Shown here piece after piece: positions 27,893 through 37,250 of a stretch of DNA of 64,000 bases. Under the pieces are notes generated by a model. It was not told where the DNA came from. It searched no databases and saw only the letters and a list, made by a program, of their open reading frames with translations. The translations under genes were made by a program, and so were the position numbers. Source of the DNA: JADKAV01 sp963732355 (GTDB lineage Bacteria > Actinomycetota > Actinomycetes > S36-B12 > UBA10799); contig CAVSZD010000006.1 of the NCBI GenBank assembly GCA_963732355.1, positions 124,001 through 188,000 on the forward strand, written 5' to 3'. Each line of letters opens with the position of its first letter. Position 1 is the first letter of the stretch.

Positions 27893-28954
27893 CTACAGCC
27901 CAGGGCGGGTGGGGTCAAGCACCGAGCCGGCGTTGAAGAACCGCTTGACCGTCGCCTGCTGGCCGAGCAGCGCCAGGCCGTCCACGCGCACCCTGTCCTG
28001 CACCACATAGCGGGAGTTGATCACGGACCGGGCAGCCGGACTGATCGTGCAGAAGACCCGGAACCCGGCCTTGTGCAGGTAGGCGAAACCTGCGGAACCC
28101 GGCGCGAGCGGGGCGCCGAAGGGGTACACGAAGATCCGCGTGTTCTGCCCGAGCAACGGCTCGACGTACTTCTCCCAACGATCCGTGTCGGCCTGTACGG
28201 CGTCGAGGCTGGACGTCGCGAGGTTCGGGTGGGCGTAGCTGTGGGAGGCGAACGTCCAGCCGGTCTGCTTCAGCCGAGCAACAATCGGCGCGACCCGGCG
28301 CTGCTCCGTGCGCGCCGCGCGGCCATCGCCCGAGGTCCGGTACCCAAGGATGCCCTCCATTCCGGTCAAGGCGATCGTGCCCTTCGCGCCGTTGATGGAG
28401 AAGTCGGGATGCTTGGCGACGAACCGGTCGAGTAGCGGCACGATCTCAGCATTGCGCGAGACCACTTCGGTGCCGTCCGGCTCGACCCGCTCGGTGGCGA
28501 TGTCGCCGTCGGAATCCAGCACCAGCTTTGAGTTCAAATGGTTGACGATCATGTACTCCGGGTAGTTGAGATCGTCGATGGAGATGACCAGCGGCTTCTT
28601 GCCCGGCGGCAACCACAAGGGCTGCTGCCGGAACGTCTCGCCCTGCTTGGTGGACACCCGCTTGAACAACGAACCCAGGTCCACCAGCACCCAGTCGTTG
28701 GCGTAGAGCTGCGGCAGGATCGCGCGGAACTCCCGGGCGGTGACGTTCCACTTGTTGAACTCCTGCGGCTGCGTGCCGCGGTGCAGCGTGAAGCCGGGCT
28801 CGGGCAGCAAGGGGTGGAAGAAGATGTGCTCCACGGGTCCGCGCCATCGCACGAGGTCGGGTTCGGGCTTCGCGGCGGCGCTTGCCGGAGCGACACCGGA
28901 CGCGATGGCGGCGGCGACCAGCGCCCCCGCCAACCACAGCCGACCGTGAGCCAT
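27893..28954 (-). CDS. Secreted polysaccharide deacetylase
   Basis: 353 residues with signal peptide (residues 1-26, cut after ASA). The NodB-like core has VISIDDLNYPEYM for the usual TFDD metal motif, and FASHSYAHPNL supplies the H-x3-H zinc ligands. Towards the C-terminus are FVYPFGAP and a histidine-poor tail. The family removes N- or O-acetyl groups from cell-wall or capsule glycans. The first Asp motif is SIDD rather than TFDD, but both aspartates are kept, so the enzyme is probably active. Confidence 0.87.
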   Translation of the reverse strand: MAHGRLWLAGALVAAAIASGVAPASAAAKPEPDLVRWRGPVEHIFFHPLLPEPGFTLHRGTQPQEFNKWNVTAREFRAILPQLYANDWVLVDLGSLFKRVSTKQGETFRQQPLWLPPGKKPLVISIDDLNYPEYMIVNHLNSKLVLDSDGDIATERVEPDGTEVVSRNAEIVPLLDRFVAKHPDFSINGAKGTIALTGMEGILGYRTSGDGRAARTEQRRVAPIVARLKQTGWTFASHSYAHPNLATSSLDAVQADTDRWEKYVEPLLGQNTRIFVYPFGAPLAPGSAGFAYLHKAGFRVFCTISPAARSVINSRYVVQDRVRVDGLALLGQQATVKRFFNAGSVLDPTRPGL

Positions 28955-29024
28955 CGCACCTCCCGAGCGAGCCCAACGTAGCGCTGCAGCGCGGGAGAGC
29001 CCCCTATTGTGCGAGGGCGTGTTG

Positions 29025-29879
29025 TCAGCGGCCCTGCATCAACTCCTGCAGGTACAGCCCACGGTGGACATCGAGTTCGTGCGAGACACCGGTGCGGACC
29101 ACTTCGGCGAACTCCCTCGCGATCGTGTCCTGCACCTGCTCGCGTTCACCTTCGGTTCTTGCTGGTAGAGCCAACCGTCCGTGCGGCCCGAAGAGCTCGC
29201 ACTCGACCTGATAACCGGGGATGACCTGGGACATCGCGACCTCCCCGACGACCCCGCCGGCATGCCTGGTGACCACTGACAGCCACCTGCGCGGATCGCC
29301 GGTGACGATCATGGACTCGATGGGTCCCGCGGCGGCGTCAGCCAGATCGAGGCTGTGCGGACCGACGTCCAGCAGCGAGCCGTGCTCAAGGCGCCAAGGC
29401 GTCCGGAACGGACTGCCGGGAAGGAAGGCGTCCGAGATGTTGGCAACACGCATCCCGATGACCTCGAAGTCCACCGCCTCGGCGAGGAACTCGCGGGTGC
29501 GACGGGCATACCGAGTGGTCAGCATCAGCTGGGTCGGCACTGCGGCTTGGTCGATGGCTGCGGTCATGCGGCGAGCGTCGTCGAGAGTGAGGGCGATTGG
29601 CTTCTCCAGCAGCAGCGGCTTACCCGCCCGAGCGGCGATCGGCGCAAGTTCTGCCTGTACATCCGGTGGAACCGCGAACGCCACCGCATCGCACTCGGAC
29701 AGCAGGACTTCGAGGTCGTCGGTGGCAAGCGCCCCGATCGGCTCGGCCAGGCTGGTCGCCGCTTCGATTCGACGCGCCCAGACGGCCGACAGTGTGGTGT
29801 GCGGACCCGCCGACAGCATCGGCGCGTGGAACATCTGAGCCCAGCCCCCAGCCCCAACCAGGCCGACCTTGACCGTCAT
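29025..29879 (-). CDS. Gfo/Idh/MocA-family oxidoreductase
   Basis: 284 residues with the N-terminal Rossmann motif VGLVGAGGWAQMFH and the family element LLLEKPIALTLDDARRM. The enzymes oxidise or reduce sugars and related alcohols with NAD(P). The protein is slightly shorter than the ~330-residue norm, with a compact C-terminal domain. It starts 2 bases after the stop of the upstream lipoprotein gene, so they are probably one transcript. Confidence 0.88.
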   Translation of the reverse strand: MTVKVGLVGAGGWAQMFHAPMLSAGPHTTLSAVWARRIEAATSLAEPIGALATDDLEVLLSECDAVAFAVPPDVQAELAPIAARAGKPLLLEKPIALTLDDARRMTAAIDQAAVPTQLMLTTRYARRTREFLAEAVDFEVIGMRVANISDAFLPGSPFRTPWRLEHGSLLDVGPHSLDLADAAAGPIESMIVTGDPRRWLSVVTRHAGGVVGEVAMSQVIPGYQVECELFGPHGRLALPARTEGEREQVQDTIAREFAEVVRTGVSHELDVHRGLYLQELMQGR

Positions 29880-29881
29880 GA

Positions 29882-30433
29882 TCAGCCGACCCTGGTGGCT
29901 GCTGTGGCCGCGAGTTCCTGCGCCTGTTCCACCGTTGCCCCCTCGACGCCGATCTGAATCTGGGCGAACGTCTCACCCACCAGCATCCCGATCACCGGCG
30001 ACTGGGTCGCCTCGTTGTTGACCACGTACGCCTTGGATGCACCCTCGACCTGTGTGGTTTCGGCCTCATTGCCGAAGTACGCGGGCGCGAGGTCGACATT
30101 GGTCTGGTAGGCCTCTTCACCGTCGATGTCGGCCACCGCCACCTCGACGATCGATACCGGCAACTCGACGCCGGTGCTTGAGTCGGTCATCGTGAATGTG
30201 CACGTTGAGATCTGGCGCGCCTCATCGGTCTGCGGCTCACCGGCCTCGAACGTGGTGCTCAGGACCTGGTTGATCTCCTCGGCCGACAGCAGGGCGCAAG
30301 CGCCTTCGCCGGTTGGGGGTGCAGCTTGGGTTGTCTGGCTCGGAACCGGGCTGGCCTCGGTCGTCGTCGTGCTGCTCGAACAGCCAGCCAGTCCGAGGAC
30401 CGCGACCATCGCTGCTAATGCGAGAACCTTCAT
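29882..30433 (-). CDS. DUF3558-like lipoprotein
   Basis: 183 residues. Lipobox VLGLAGC, a Thr/Ser-rich linker, then CALLSAEEINQVL and STCTFTM, two cysteines that can pair as in DUF3558-type actinobacterial lipoproteins, followed by FAQIQI and a helical end. Anchored outside the membrane; function unknown. It lies between the ZIP transporter gene (30 bases upstream) and the oxidoreductase. Confidence 0.78.
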   Translation of the reverse strand: MKVLALAAMVAVLGLAGCSSSTTTTEASPVPSQTTQAAPPTGEGACALLSAEEINQVLSTTFEAGEPQTDEARQISTCTFTMTDSSTGVELPVSIVEVAVADIDGEEAYQTNVDLAPAYFGNEAETTQVEGASKAYVVNNEATQSPVIGMLVGETFAQIQIGVEGATVEQAQELAATAATRVG

Positions 30434-30463
30434 GTGCTACCTCCCAGGGTCAAGGTTAGTCGT

Positions 30464-31246
30464 TCAGGAAGCTCCGGAGGCCCACGTGAGAATCGCGGAG
30501 AAGACGAACCCCGCCGCGGCCAGTACACCAGCCCAGCGCTGCACACCGCGCACCGCGATCGGGACCATTTCGTTGACCACCACGACCAGCAGCGCCCCTG
30601 CCGCGATCGCCTGCACGGTTGCGATTAATTGCGGCCGGGCATCCACCAGGACTTGATAGCCGATTGCACCGGACACCGCGCCGACGAGCACGACGATCGA
30701 GAACCTGGCCAGGATCCGGCTCAGTGTGAAACCGCCGGCCAACAGCGCGGCCGCGACGCCGATCGCCTCAGGTAGCCCTGCCACGAAGACGGACCCGACC
30801 AGCGCGGCAGAGACTCCGACGGATGCCAGATGCAGGGTGAGGCCGATGGCCACCGACTCCGGAACGCCATCGATGATCATCCCGACGAACAGGTTCCGCG
30901 CCTCGGTCGGTGTCGCCGCAGCCACCTCGCCTTCGTCGGCCTGCTCCACTGGCGTCGTGGGCCTTTCGGTACCCCCTGTTCGTTCCAGGACCTTGATGAT
31001 CGCGTAGTAGCCCAAGCCCCCCACTCCGATGCCCACAGCCGTTGGGCCGGCGCCCGCTTCGTCGTAGGCAACAGCGACCAGATCGGTGCCGACCGCGGAG
31101 ATCACCGCCCCGGCGCCGAAGGCCATGAGCAAGCCGACGTAGAAGGGGGTTTGCAGCTTCGGGAACCGCCAGACCAGTAGGGCACCGACCACCAGCGCTG
31201 CCTGTCCCACCGCCGCGAATATTGCCGCCTCAAGCACGGGCTTCAC
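30464..31246 (-). CDS. ZIP-family metal transporter
   Basis: 260 residues with about eight hydrophobic helices. The helix-IV signature GMIIDGVPESVAIGLTLHL holds the metal-binding PES core and a histidine, and FVAGLPEAIG repeats the motif in the next helix. An acidic cytoplasmic loop (ADEGEVAAA) separates the halves. The family imports zinc or related divalent metals. A tandem-repeat array lies immediately upstream of its start. Confidence 0.82.
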   Translation of the reverse strand: MKPVLEAAIFAAVGQAALVVGALLVWRFPKLQTPFYVGLLMAFGAGAVISAVGTDLVAVAYDEAGAGPTAVGIGVGGLGYYAIIKVLERTGGTERPTTPVEQADEGEVAAATPTEARNLFVGMIIDGVPESVAIGLTLHLASVGVSAALVGSVFVAGLPEAIGVAAALLAGGFTLSRILARFSIVVLVGAVSGAIGYQVLVDARPQLIATVQAIAAGALLVVVVNEMVPIAVRGVQRWAGVLAAAGFVFSAILTWASGAS

Positions 31247-31316
31247 AGTAGAGGGTCGGGCACGGTTGAGGCGGGCGAACTGCTGAGCCGCTGGTTCAGG
31301 TCACCCCCGCCGAAGC

Positions 31317-31693
31317 AAAGCTGGAAACCGACAACTTGGTTGCCTGAAAATCACACGGCCCCCGGCGGCCGGCCGGTTCAACCCCACCCCGCCGAAGCAA
31401 AGCTGGAAACCGACAACTAGGTTGCCTGAAAATCACACGGCCCCCGGCCGCCGGCCGGTTCAACCCCACCCCGCCGAAGCAAAGCTGGAAACCGACAACT
31501 AGGTTGCCTGAAAATCACACGGCCCCCGGCCGCCGGCCGGTTCAACCCCACCCCGCCGAAGCAAAGCTGGAAACCGACAACTTGGTTGCCTGAAAATCAC
31601 ACGGCCCCCGGCGGCCGGCCGGTTCAACCCCACCCGCCGAAGCAAAGCTGGAAACCGACAAATAGGTTGCCTGAAAATCACACGGCCCCTGGC
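31317..31693. repeat. Tandem repeat array, family C, 82-bp period, five copies
   Basis: Copies begin (AAAGCTGG) at 31317, 31399, 31481, 31563 and 31644. The core AAAGCTGGAAACCGACAACT, then GGTTGCC and AAAATCACACGG, matches the core of the array at 4880. The spacer is different and very GC-rich (GGCCGGCCGGTTCAACCCC). It fills the 470-base gap between the ZIP and VOC genes. Confidence 0.95.
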
Positions 31694-31716
31694 CGCGCAC
31701 CCGTGTGGACGAGGAA

Positions 31717-32103
31717 CTACTGAGCCCAGGCGCCGAGGTTCAAGATATTGCCGTCTGGGTCCTTGAACCACACCGACTTCATCGTGTCCATCACAGCCAC
31801 ACCGTCCTGCCACTCGACGTCGTCCCACTCGAACTCGTCGAAGGCCACGCCTGCAGCGCGCAGGGCCGACACCTCCTCGTCAAACACCTCCCAGGGGACC
31901 TGGATCGAAAAGGCGGTGGCCAGGTTGGTCCCCGCGAACGCCGAGGGGTAGACCATGATCGAACTCGCACCCGCCGGGTACACCACCCCCGCCCCATCTG
32001 GTGACTCCTGCGGGACGAGCCCCAGTACGCCTTCGTAGAAGGCGCTCGACCTGGCGGGGTCGGCCGTAGCAAGGGTCGTCATTGGGGTGTACTCGGACAA
32101 CAT
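31717..32103 (-). CDS. VOC-family (glyoxalase/bleomycin-resistance fold) protein
   Basis: 128 residues: DPARSSAFYEGVLGLVP at the N-terminus and VWFKDPDGNILNLGAW at the C-terminus are the standard VOC half-module markers. The C-terminal glutamate that usually binds metal is replaced (NILNL rather than NxxEL), so metal catalysis is doubtful and a binding role is possible. ATG 32103 gives the normal family length. Confidence 0.85.
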   Translation of the reverse strand: MLSEYTPMTTLATADPARSSAFYEGVLGLVPQESPDGAGVVYPAGASSIMVYPSAFAGTNLATAFSIQVPWEVFDEEVSALRAAGVAFDEFEWDDVEWQDGVAVMDTMKSVWFKDPDGNILNLGAWAQ

Positions 32104-32228
32104 CGCAACCTCCGACGCTAACCGGGCCGGACGACCCGGCGCACGTTCGACGCTAAGCCAGGAAGTTGCCCACGTAAATGCTCGAGGGCGGGAATCGGTC
32201 GATCGACGTGCAACCCTGACCGTTGACA

Positions 32229-33647
32229 CTAGCCCTTGATGATCACCAGGCGTTCTTCGGTGAGTTCCCGGATCGCCCATCCGGGACCCTCGCGGGTGTT
32301 GCCCGAATCCCGCAGACCGCCGTACGGCATGTGGTCGGCCCGCCAGGTCGGCACCTCGTTGACCAACACTCCGCCGAAGTCCAGAGTGCGCGCTGCATGT
32401 ATCGCCTTGCTGATGTCAGCGGTGAAGATCGCGGCCTGCAATCCGTAGCGCGTGTCATTCGCCTCGTCGAGCGCTGCCTGTACGTCAGTGAAACCGCGCA
32501 CGACCACAACTGGGCCGAACACCTCGTTGGCGCAGACGTCATCGCGCGGGTCAGCGTCCACGAGCACCGTTGGCATGACATGGCCCTCGGGGGTGCGGTC
32601 CCCGCCAGCCACCAGTCGGGCACCGTTTGCGATCGCGGCGTCGATCCAGGACGCTACCCGCTGCGCCTCCGACAACGCGATGAGCGCAGAAACATCGGTG
32701 GCTTCGTCGGCTGGGTCGCCCACCACAAGCGACCCGACATGCCCGACCAGTTCGGCCACGAACTCATCCTTGATCGACTCCTCCACAAGGATGCGCTGGG
32801 TTGAGATGCAGGACTGACCAGCATGGGAGAAACCGGCCACCTTGACCGCCGCGGCCGCAGCCTTCCAGTCCCCATCGGCGCACACGATCAGCGGCGAGTT
32901 GTTCCCCAGTTCCAAGCCCACGCGCTTGCGGGGAGCCGCCGAACGGATGGCCCAGCCGACCTCTGGCGAACCGGTGAAGGAGATCAGCGCGACATCCGAA
33001 TTGTTGACCAATGCGTCCCCGATGATCGAGCCTGGGCCCGGCACAACACTGAGCATCTGGATCGGCAACCCCGCTTCGAACAGGATCTTCGCGAGGTTCA
33101 ACGCCGACAGCGGGGTCTGGCTGGCCGGCTTGTTCACGACCGGGCAACCGGCCGCGATGGCTGGGCCGATCTTGTGCGCCACCAGGTTCAGCGGGAAGTT
33201 GAACGGAGAGATCGCGCCGACCACGCCGATCGGCACCCGCAGGATGAAACCGAGGTGATCCACGCCAGCGGCCGCCGCGTCCATCGGCAGCATCTCCCCG
33301 ACAAAGGTTCGGGCCTCGGCAGCGGAGAACTGCAAGGTCGACACGGCGCGCTGAACCTCGACGCGCGCCTGCTTGATGGGTTTGGCGGCCTCGCGGGAGA
33401 GTTCGGCGGCGATGGGCTCCACCCGTTCGGACAGCAAGGCGGCCGCCCGGTCAAGAATGGCGGCGCGCTCGTGGGTGGGCAGCGGGTTGTCGTGCAGGGC
33501 CTGCTTCGCGGCTGCCACCGCCCGGTCGACGTCGGCGGCGGTGAACACGGGCACCTGCGCGATGGGCGACCCGTCGAACGGGGAACGGATCTCGCGGACC
33601 TCGTCGGTGCTCGTCCAAGATCCTGCGACTGGGAACTCGAGTGTCAT
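32229..33647 (-). CDS. Aldehyde dehydrogenase
   Basis: 472 residues of the NAD(P)-dependent aldehyde dehydrogenase superfamily: ISPFNFPLNLVAHKIGPA, the Rossmann-region VALISFTGSPEVG, the general-base glutamate region LELGNNSPLIV, and the catalytic cysteine in AGQSCISTQRI (about residue 265). The ending PYGGLRDSGNTREGPGWAI is typical. It oxidises an aldehyde to the acid; the class resembles lactaldehyde/succinate-semialdehyde types but is not resolvable. ATG 33647 fits the family start. Confidence 0.93.
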   Translation of the reverse strand: MTLEFPVAGSWTSTDEVREIRSPFDGSPIAQVPVFTAADVDRAVAAAKQALHDNPLPTHERAAILDRAAALLSERVEPIAAELSREAAKPIKQARVEVQRAVSTLQFSAAEARTFVGEMLPMDAAAAGVDHLGFILRVPIGVVGAISPFNFPLNLVAHKIGPAIAAGCPVVNKPASQTPLSALNLAKILFEAGLPIQMLSVVPGPGSIIGDALVNNSDVALISFTGSPEVGWAIRSAAPRKRVGLELGNNSPLIVCADGDWKAAAAAVKVAGFSHAGQSCISTQRILVEESIKDEFVAELVGHVGSLVVGDPADEATDVSALIALSEAQRVASWIDAAIANGARLVAGGDRTPEGHVMPTVLVDADPRDDVCANEVFGPVVVVRGFTDVQAALDEANDTRYGLQAAIFTADISKAIHAARTLDFGGVLVNEVPTWRADHMPYGGLRDSGNTREGPGWAIRELTEERLVIIKG

Positions 33648-33716
33648 GGTTCGACTGTAATGCGGGCAGACCCGCGCGAAGCAGAATTCCGGCAGCCCAG
33701 CCGGTAGCCTCACGAC

Positions 33717-35066
33717 GTGAGCAGGCGGGCGATGTCGGCGGTGGACCACGCCTGGTACCGCATGGATTCCCCCGAGAACCTGATGATGGTGCACGCGATC
33801 ATGTGGACCGACGAGCCTCTGGACTGGGCGGTCATGCGCGAAGAGGTCGGCGAGCGGATGCTGGAGCGCTTCCCGAAGTTCGCCCAGCACCCGGTACCGG
33901 CGTCGGTCCCGCTCGGCCGGGCCGGCTGGCAGGACGACGAGGACTTCGATACAGACCGTCACATCATCAGCCACAGGTTGCCCGAACCCGGCGATCAGGA
34001 CGCTCTGGCCGACTACGTGCAGAGCCAGATCCCGCTGCCACTGGATCCGGCCCATCCGATGTGGCAGGTCCATTTCATCGACGGATACGGGTCCGGTTCG
34101 GCCCTGCTCTTCCGCATGCACCACAGCATCGCCGACGGGATCACTCTTACCCGCGTGCTGCTCTCCTTGACCACCTCGGACACCGAGCACGCAGGTTTTC
34201 AAGCCCCAGCTCCAACGGCTGGCTTACTGGGTTCGGCCGCTGGACTCGCATTGGGCGCAGGCGACCAGGCGGCACGCACTCTGCGCAATCCCGGCCGCCT
34301 ATTCGGGGTGGCGAATTCGGCATTACGCGGCACAAGGCGGCTGTTGCATCTGGCGACCATCCCGCAGAAGCCGCGCAGCGCATTGGCCGGACCGGTGGGT
34401 CGCGACAAGCAGGTCAGGTGGACCGACCCTTGGCCGATGGCGGACATCAAAGCCATCAGCCGTGCCGCGGGGGTGACCGTCAACGACGTCCTGCTTTCGG
34501 TGCTGGCAGACGCCTTGAGCAGGTACCTGTCCGAGGAGGGAACACCGCTGGAATCGGTGCGGGTGATGGTGCCGGTTAACCTACGGCCATTGGACCAACC
34601 CTTGACCAGCGACTTGGGCAACGTCTTCGGGGAGTACGTCGTCACGCTGCCAACCGGCGCTCTGAGCCCAGCGCAACGGCTCGAGCGGATGCACGACATC
34701 ATCGAGGAACTCAAGGATTCACCCGAAGCGGTCGTCGCCTACCTCACGCTGGTCGCGATCGGGTGGATGCCCGATCAGGTGGAGGATCTGTCCACAAAGC
34801 TGTTCTCCGGCAAGGTTGTCGCAACCGTAAGCAACGTGCCTGGTCCGCGCACGCAGGTTCACATCGCGGGCACGCCGGTCACGGGGATCATCGGCTGGGT
34901 ACCGGGGGCCGGTGATGTGGGCCTTGGCGTCTCGATGTTCTCCTACAACGATCGCGTGACGATGGGGCTGATCGCCGACGCCCAGCTCATCCCGGACCTC
35001 GACCGACTGGTCACACATCTGGTGCACAGCGTGGCGGACCTGGCCACCGACGTGACCCGCGCTTAG
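33717..35066 (+). CDS. Wax ester synthase / diacylglycerol acyltransferase (WS/DGAT)
   Basis: 449 residues. The N-terminus MSAVDHAWYRMDSPENLMM is typical, the catalytic motif HHSIADG lies near residue 133, and VPVNLRP and NVPGPRTQVHIAG mark the C-terminal domain. The enzymes make wax esters or triacylglycerol from acyl-CoA, a storage pathway in Actinobacteria. GTG 33717 or ATG 33732 could be the start. The end overlaps the convergent DUF3097 gene by 4 bases. Confidence 0.92.
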   Translation: MSRRAMSAVDHAWYRMDSPENLMMVHAIMWTDEPLDWAVMREEVGERMLERFPKFAQHPVPASVPLGRAGWQDDEDFDTDRHIISHRLPEPGDQDALADYVQSQIPLPLDPAHPMWQVHFIDGYGSGSALLFRMHHSIADGITLTRVLLSLTTSDTEHAGFQAPAPTAGLLGSAAGLALGAGDQAARTLRNPGRLFGVANSALRGTRRLLHLATIPQKPRSALAGPVGRDKQVRWTDPWPMADIKAISRAAGVTVNDVLLSVLADALSRYLSEEGTPLESVRVMVPVNLRPLDQPLTSDLGNVFGEYVVTLPTGALSPAQRLERMHDIIEELKDSPEAVVAYLTLVAIGWMPDQVEDLSTKLFSGKVVATVSNVPGPRTQVHIAGTPVTGIIGWVPGAGDVGLGVSMFSYNDRVTMGLIADAQLIPDLDRLVTHLVHSVADLATDVTRA

Positions 35067-35896
35067 GCGCCAGCGGTCACGAAGTCGATGAGTTGCTCCA
35101 CCCGGCCGAGCAGCGCCGGTTCCAAGTCAGCGTAGCCACGAACGCGTCCCAGGATGTGCGACCAGGCCTCCGGGGGATCCATTCGCCAGCCCAGGGCCGC
35201 GATGACCCCTTCCTTCCAGGGTGTGCCCATGGGGACCGTCGGCCAGGCCTCGATTCCCAAGACCTGCGGTTTCACCGCCTGCCAGACGTCGACGAACGGA
35301 TGCCCCACGACTTCCACATGTGGCGCGAACCGTTGCCGAGCAGTCGCTGCGAGTCGAGACTCTTTGCTGCCGGGCACCATGTGGTCCAGCAGAACCCCGA
35401 CCTTGGCGCTTGGACCGGGGGTGAAATCCGCAAGTGCCTGTACGAGGTCGTCGGCCCCGTGCAGAGGTTCGACGACGACCCCCTCGACCCGCAGGTCGTG
35501 GCCCCACACCTTCTCCACCAGCTCGGCGTCGTGGATGCCCTCCACCCAGATCCGGCTGGAGCGGGCCACCCTCGCGCGCAGATCGGCCACGAGCAGCGAA
35601 CCAGATGCCGAGCGCTTCGCCGCCTTGGGTGCCCGAGCGGGGATCACCAGCGTCGCGGGGCGGCCTTCGAACAGGAAAGCCCCGGGACGCAATGGGAACA
35701 GCCGCTTGGCGCCGCGCCTGTCCTCGAGGATGACCACCCGGCCCTCGGTGGTTTTGTCGGTCCCCAGCACCGCGCCGCAGAATCCGGAGTCGACGCACTC
35801 CACGACCAGGCCCGGTTCGATCGGGACCTCGATGGTTTGCGGGCCCTTGCGCCTGTCGTCCCGCTGGAGGACATCTCGTCCGTATCGGTCTGCCAC
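35063..35896 (-). CDS. DUF3097 protein
   Basis: 277 residues matching the actinobacterial DUF3097 family along its length: SSRIWVEGIHDAELVEKVWG, LLDHMVPGSKESR, and HPFVDVWQAVKPQ. The central part has a Toprim-like look (EGIHDAE, then DHMVPGSKE), so nucleic-acid metabolism is possible, but no activity is established. It is divergent from rsgA, with about 100 bases between them. Confidence 0.88.
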   Translation of the reverse strand: MADRYGRDVLQRDDRRKGPQTIEVPIEPGLVVECVDSGFCGAVLGTDKTTEGRVVILEDRRGAKRLFPLRPGAFLFEGRPATLVIPARAPKAAKRSASGSLLVADLRARVARSSRIWVEGIHDAELVEKVWGHDLRVEGVVVEPLHGADDLVQALADFTPGPSAKVGVLLDHMVPGSKESRLAATARQRFAPHVEVVGHPFVDVWQAVKPQVLGIEAWPTVPMGTPWKEGVIAALGWRMDPPEAWSHILGRVRGYADLEPALLGRVEQLIDFVTAGA

Positions 35897-35999
35897 CGGT
35901 CAAGGCTACTGGCGCGAAAGTCGGTGGCACGCCTGCCACCACGACTCGCATACTCGAGTCATCGACACGACGACTGCACCTCAACTCCCGGCCGGGACA

Positions 36000-37007
36000 T
36001 TGCGCGGCCGGGTCATCGGCGTGCAGAAGGACCGGTGGGAGCTGCGCCCCGAGGGCGACGGACCCGCCGTTTGGGCGGTCTTGCTGGGCAGGTTCCGCAA
36101 GGAGGTGTCGGGGCCCAGTGATCTTCCCGTGGTTGGCGACTGGGTGAGCGCCGCGTGGCAACCCGGCGATGACGTGGCCCGGATCCTCGCCGTGGAACCT
36201 CGCCGGGGCTCGCTGGTGCGCAAACGCCCCGGGGAAACGGCACACGACGTGGTCATTGAGCAGGTCCTCGCCGCGAACATCGACGTCGCGTTGCTGGCCA
36301 TGGCCGTGGACGGGGACTTTAGCGTCCGTCGGCTCGAGCGCTACCTGACACTGGCCTGGGACTCGGGGGCTATGCCGGTGGTAGTCCTGACCAAGATCGA
36401 TCTGGCTGATGATCTTGACGCCCTTCTGGATCAGGCAGCGGCCGTTAACATCGGTGGGCAGACCCTGGCCACGAGCGCCCGAACGGGAGCCGGTTTGGAC
36501 ACCCTGCGAGCGATGCTGGCGCCGGGCACTTGCGCGATCCTCCTGGGGTCATCGGGGGTCGGCAAGTCGAGTCTGCTGAACGCGCTCGCCGGCGAAGATC
36601 TTCAGTTCGTTTCCCACGCGCGGGACTTCGATGGCAAAGGCCGGCACACCACGACCGCCCGGCGGATGTTGGAACTGCCCTGGGGGGCCTTCCTCGTGGA
36701 CACGCCCGGGATGCGGGAATTGCAGTTGTGGGGCGATGAGGACTCGCTGGTCGGCAGTTTCCCCGACGTGGACGGCTTCGCGGCGGACTGCCGGTTCTCC
36801 GACTGCGCCCACGGCAGCGAACCCGGTTGTGCGGTGCGCGAAGCGGTCGAATCCGGCGCCCTGGACGTTGAGCGGTTCGACAGTTGGCGTCAACTCCGCC
36901 GAGAGCTCGAGTACCTACAGCGAAAGACCGACGGCGCCGCGGCGCGGGCCTACCGCAAGAAGTGGAAAGCAGTGTCCAAGCAGCAGAAGGCACTCAAGAA
37001 TGGATGA
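36000..37007 (+). CDS. rsgA: Ribosome small-subunit GTPase RsgA
   Basis: Circularly permuted GTPase that aids late 30S ribosome maturation. It shows an OB-fold N-terminus (GRVIGVQKDRWELRPEG), G4 motif TKID, then the P-loop GSSGVGKSSLLN, then DTPGMRE (G3), and a C-terminal zinc knuckle CRFSDCAHGSEPGCAV. No ATG or GTG lies in frame at the expected place; TTG 36000 is the first usual start and gives 335 residues. The open frame extends further upstream, so a rare start around 35958 is possible. The end overlaps the convergent Cys-rich gene by 14 bases. Confidence 0.9.
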   Translation: MRGRVIGVQKDRWELRPEGDGPAVWAVLLGRFRKEVSGPSDLPVVGDWVSAAWQPGDDVARILAVEPRRGSLVRKRPGETAHDVVIEQVLAANIDVALLAMAVDGDFSVRRLERYLTLAWDSGAMPVVVLTKIDLADDLDALLDQAAAVNIGGQTLATSARTGAGLDTLRAMLAPGTCAILLGSSGVGKSSLLNALAGEDLQFVSHARDFDGKGRHTTTARRMLELPWGAFLVDTPGMRELQLWGDEDSLVGSFPDVDGFAADCRFSDCAHGSEPGCAVREAVESGALDVERFDSWRQLRRELEYLQRKTDGAAARAYRKKWKAVSKQQKALKNG

Positions 37008-37242
37008 CGAACGGCGAGGGCGTGTCCTCGGGTTCGGCCGGAATCGGGCAGCACTGTAGGTGGATCGACGCCCCGAGGCCGGGGTGCTCCATCACCGCCC
37101 GGCCGTCCTTGAGCGAGCCCGAACAGACCGGGCAACGGTCCAGGCAGTCGTACCAGCCGTTCGCGTCGTGTGTAAGGGGCGAGCGGCCGTTGAGGCACTC
37201 GAAGTCGGTGCCACAGGTCGCGCAGATGGGTTCGTCGGTCAT
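36994..37242 (-). CDS. Small Cys-rich protein, probable zinc ribbon
   Basis: 82 residues with CATCG, CLDRCPVCSG and a late CC pair, enough for one or two zinc sites. ATG 37242 gives MTDEPICATCG; an earlier ATG at 37260 is less likely. It converges on rsgA and overlaps it by 14 bases. No family recognised. Confidence 0.65.
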   Translation of the reverse strand: MTDEPICATCGTDFECLNGRSPLTHDANGWYDCLDRCPVCSGSLKDGRAVMEHPGLGASIHLQCCPIPAEPEDTPSPFVIHS

Positions 37243-37250
37243 CACAACCA

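Noticed and set aside
31317..31693. CRISPR array
   Set aside because: The inter-core sequence is the same in every unit, and the period (82) exceeds repeat-spacer units without unique spacers.
32229..34202. N-terminal extension of the aldehyde dehydrogenase to base 34202
   Set aside because: The extra 185 codons overlap the WS/DGAT gene on the opposite strand and do not match the family; ATG 33647 gives the usual length.
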